From Halorientalis regularis (GTDB lineage: Archaea; Halobacteriota; Halobacteria; Halobacteriales; Haloarculaceae): a DNA stretch of 64,000 nucleotides. The stretch covers positions 17,254 to 81,253 of the forward strand of contig NZ_JALJCL010000017.1 in assembly GCF_023698535.1 (NCBI RefSeq). Direction: 5' to 3'. Both the position numbers and the translations under genes were made by a program. Below are positions 62,817 through 64,000 of this stretch, one piece after another. Numbering within the stretch: the stretch's first letter is position 1; each line of letters opens with the position of its first letter. The notes beneath the pieces were generated by a model. That model was given only the letters and a program-made list of their open reading frames with translations. It had not been told where the DNA came from and made no database searches.

Positions 62817-63410
62817 TCAGTCGTCGCCCGCGTCGGTCGCCTCGGCCCGCCCGAGCCGGTCGGCCGCGGTCTCGCGGTCGCCGGTCGCCGGGACGAGATC
62901 GGTCCCCTCGGCCGCACCGAGCCCGTGGGGCGGGACGTTGTTGTACACCGACTCGTGATCGTCCTCGCCGACGACGTACGTCTCGTGCCAGATGCCGACC
63001 GCGCTGTCGTCGGCGGTTCCGTCCTGGTAGTAGTCGACCCACGCTGGCCGGTGGCGTCGCTCTGTGTCGTGGGCGTACTCGCGAAGGGCCTCGAAGGATT
63101 CCCAGTACTGGACGAAACCGATGTTCCGGAGGCCGGGGCCGACGACGGTTCGGCTCCCCAGCAGGCCGGAGTCGGGGTCGGACTGCAGTTCCCGGACCAT
63201 CCGTGGGGCAACAAGCGCGACGGGGAGCCAGCGGTGGACCTTCCAGAACCGGTTGATCCGCATGCCGATCTGGAAGACGACGAACTCGCCGTCGCGGTCG
63301 GCCTGCACTTTCTCCGTGACGACGCGATTCCCCTTCCGACCGCCGTCCGCGCGCCGCGCCGGGCCGACCAGCGATGCCAGCCAGCGCCGAAGCCGGTCGA
63401 GAACGGCCAT
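62817..63410 (-). CDS. DUF4188-family protein
   Basis: A 197-residue protein with the DUF4188 (monooxygenase-like, ABM-type ferredoxin-like) layout: VQADRDGEFVVFQIGMRINR, FWKVHRWLPVALVAPRMVRE, GLRNIGFVQYWESFEALREYA and HETYVVGEDDHESVYNNVPP. The function is not established. It is co-transcribed with the upstream membrane gene (1-nt overlap) and is probably controlled by the TetR protein encoded tail to tail, 1 bp away. Confidence 0.75.
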   Translation of the reverse strand: MAVLDRLRRWLASLVGPARRADGGRKGNRVVTEKVQADRDGEFVVFQIGMRINRFWKVHRWLPVALVAPRMVRELQSDPDSGLLGSRTVVGPGLRNIGFVQYWESFEALREYAHDTERRHRPAWVDYYQDGTADDSAVGIWHETYVVGEDDHESVYNNVPPHGLGAAEGTDLVPATGDRETAADRLGRAEATDAGDD

Positions 63411-63769
63411 CAGTCGTCCTCCGTCTCCAGCAACCGTTCGAGGCGGCGCTCGAACGCCACGTCGTCGACCTCGCCCTCGGCGTAGCGTCGCCGAAGCGCC
63501 GCCAGCGCCTGGTCCTCGTCGTCGGCCACGTCGTCGGCGGTGCCGGCGGTGCCGGTGGTGTCGGCCCGCGACTTGGCTCGGCTCACCGCCAGCGGGAGAA
63601 CGCCGCCGTACCCCACCGGGAAGGCGATCCAAGCCCAGTCGATTCCCAGCGCCAGCCCGCCGAGTCCGACCGCCAGCACCGCGAGCGAGACGACTCCGGC
63701 CGTCCGCGCGACGGCCTCGCCCGCCGCTCCGTCGAGTCTGCCGTCGAACGCCGCTTGATGAGTGGTCAT
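63410..63769 (-). CDS. Membrane protein with C-terminal SHOCT-like domain
   Basis: A 119-residue protein: two hydrophobic segments (about 20-42 and 45-62) and a SHOCT-type end (ALAALRRRYAEGEVDDVAFERRLERL). SHOCT tails are common in small haloarchaeal membrane proteins, and the role is unknown. It is the first gene of the two-gene operon, with a leaderless-type promoter upstream. Confidence 0.7.
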   Translation of the reverse strand: MTTHQAAFDGRLDGAAGEAVARTAGVVSLAVLAVGLGGLALGIDWAWIAFPVGYGGVLPLAVSRAKSRADTTGTAGTADDVADDEDQALAALRRRYAEGEVDDVAFERRLERLLETEDD

Positions 63770-63820
63770 ACGCGAACGTATGGTGTCATCCGCAATAAAA
63801 CTACTGAGTAAGCACTTACT
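63767..63820 (-). promoter_or_regulatory. Operator and promoter of the SHOCT/DUF4188 operon
   Basis: Read on the minus strand, AGTAAG-TG-CTTACT (63807-63820) is a perfect 6-bp inverted repeat just upstream of TTTTATTG (63793-63800), a TATA box about 27 nt before the ATG at 63769. This placement over the BRE region is usual for a haloarchaeal TetR repressor site. A second palindrome CATACG-TTCG-CGTATG (63767-63782) covers the start codon. Confidence 0.55.
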
Positions 63821-63894
63821 TTGTGACCGCGGCGGTTGTTGGCCTGTGGCGGACCGGCGGCCAGTGCGTCGTTGCGGTGCGGAACCACCAGCAT

Positions 63895-64000
63895 CCGCGC
63901 TCGCAGAGCGAGCGCGGTTCGCCGGACGCGAGCCAGTGGCTCGCGTCCGGAATGTTTTTATACTAAATTTTTGCGACGAGTGGTGCGCGCTCCGCGCGCA
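63895..64000 (-). repeat. Three-palindrome element, copy C (inverted, cut by window end)
   Basis: In reverse orientation relative to A and B: palindromes 63895-63917 (arms CCGCGCTCGC, loop AGA), 63922-63950 (arms CCGGACGCGAGCC, loop AGT) and 63984-64000 (arms TGCGCGC, loop TCC, probably continuing). The linker, read on the minus strand, keeps CGCAAAAA...AAAAA. The spacer is CGAA and the end GGATGCTGG. It lies upstream of the minus-strand gene at 63769, so it is not an obligate 3-prime element of a visible gene. Confidence 0.8.

Noticed and set aside
1..64000. tRNA or rRNA genes
   Set aside because: I checked the intergenic gaps for T-loop GGTTCRAAT-type sequences and rRNA cores and found none I could support.

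Overview
This window is chromosomal DNA of a halophilic archaeon (class Halobacteria). The evidence is the high G+C, the very acidic proteins, Tat signals and archaeal lipoboxes, TATA/BRE-type promoters with short or absent leaders, ribosomal protein S6e, archaellum (arl) and CheF-type chemotaxis genes, and an archaeal RNase P RNA. I do not assign a genus.

Left part (1-13 kb): a cupin cut by the window edge, a Tat-exported S15-like hydrolase with a PGF-CTERM-type tail, then a rearranged segment. There, a TRAP transporter (DctM, DctQ, DctP) and an SDR dehydrogenase lie between a gutted copy (2815-3064) and an intact but compositionally mosaic copy (7569-8801) of one beta-CASP metallo-hydrolase gene, next to the fossil C-terminus of a chemoreceptor. 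An ABC1 kinase, a tandem palindrome array, and a membrane-fused alpha/beta hydrolase follow.

Motility part (13-36 kb): S6e and a partner gene, two CheF genes, a HEAT-repeat protein, cheR-cheA-cheB on the minus strand, then cheW, a KaiC-like ATPase, a winged-helix regulator, one archaellin, two uncharacterised proteins, cheY-cheC-cheD, and the arlCDE-F-F-G-H-I-J operon on the plus strand. Receptor signals would run through CheW/CheA to CheY. CheR, CheB, CheC and CheD handle adaptation and dephosphorylation. CheF and probably the HEAT protein connect CheY to the archaellum motor.

Middle part (36-47 kb): universal stress proteins, a DHH phosphoesterase, and a plus-strand operon that looks like a minimal type IV secretion or DNA-transfer machine: a mini-ORF, a VirB2-like pilin candidate, a VirB6-like membrane protein and a VirB3-VirB4-like fused ATPase. 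No relaxase, integrase or coupling protein is nearby. It resembles the Ced DNA-import system of Crenarchaeota in layout and is the best candidate in the window for an undescribed system.

Right part (47-64 kb): metabolic and surface genes (dihydroorotase, lipoate ligase family, nicotinamidase-like hydrolase, nicotinate phosphoribosyltransferase, AMMECR1 family, dCTP deaminase/dUTPase-like, M29 aminopeptidase), three secreted lipoproteins with zinc-protease motifs, RNase P RNA, a small histidine-kinase-like protein, GNAT and methyltransferase enzymes, and a TetR regulator facing a small membrane/DUF4188 operon.

A theme across the whole window is palindromic repeat DNA. A three-palindrome element with 3-nt loops occurs at 35.9, 46.3 and 63.9 kb. 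A tandem array with 11-nt loops sits at 10.7-11.0 kb. Runs of triloop hairpins are carried in frame inside two protein genes and also occur in the RNase P RNA. Arms differ between copies but stay complementary.
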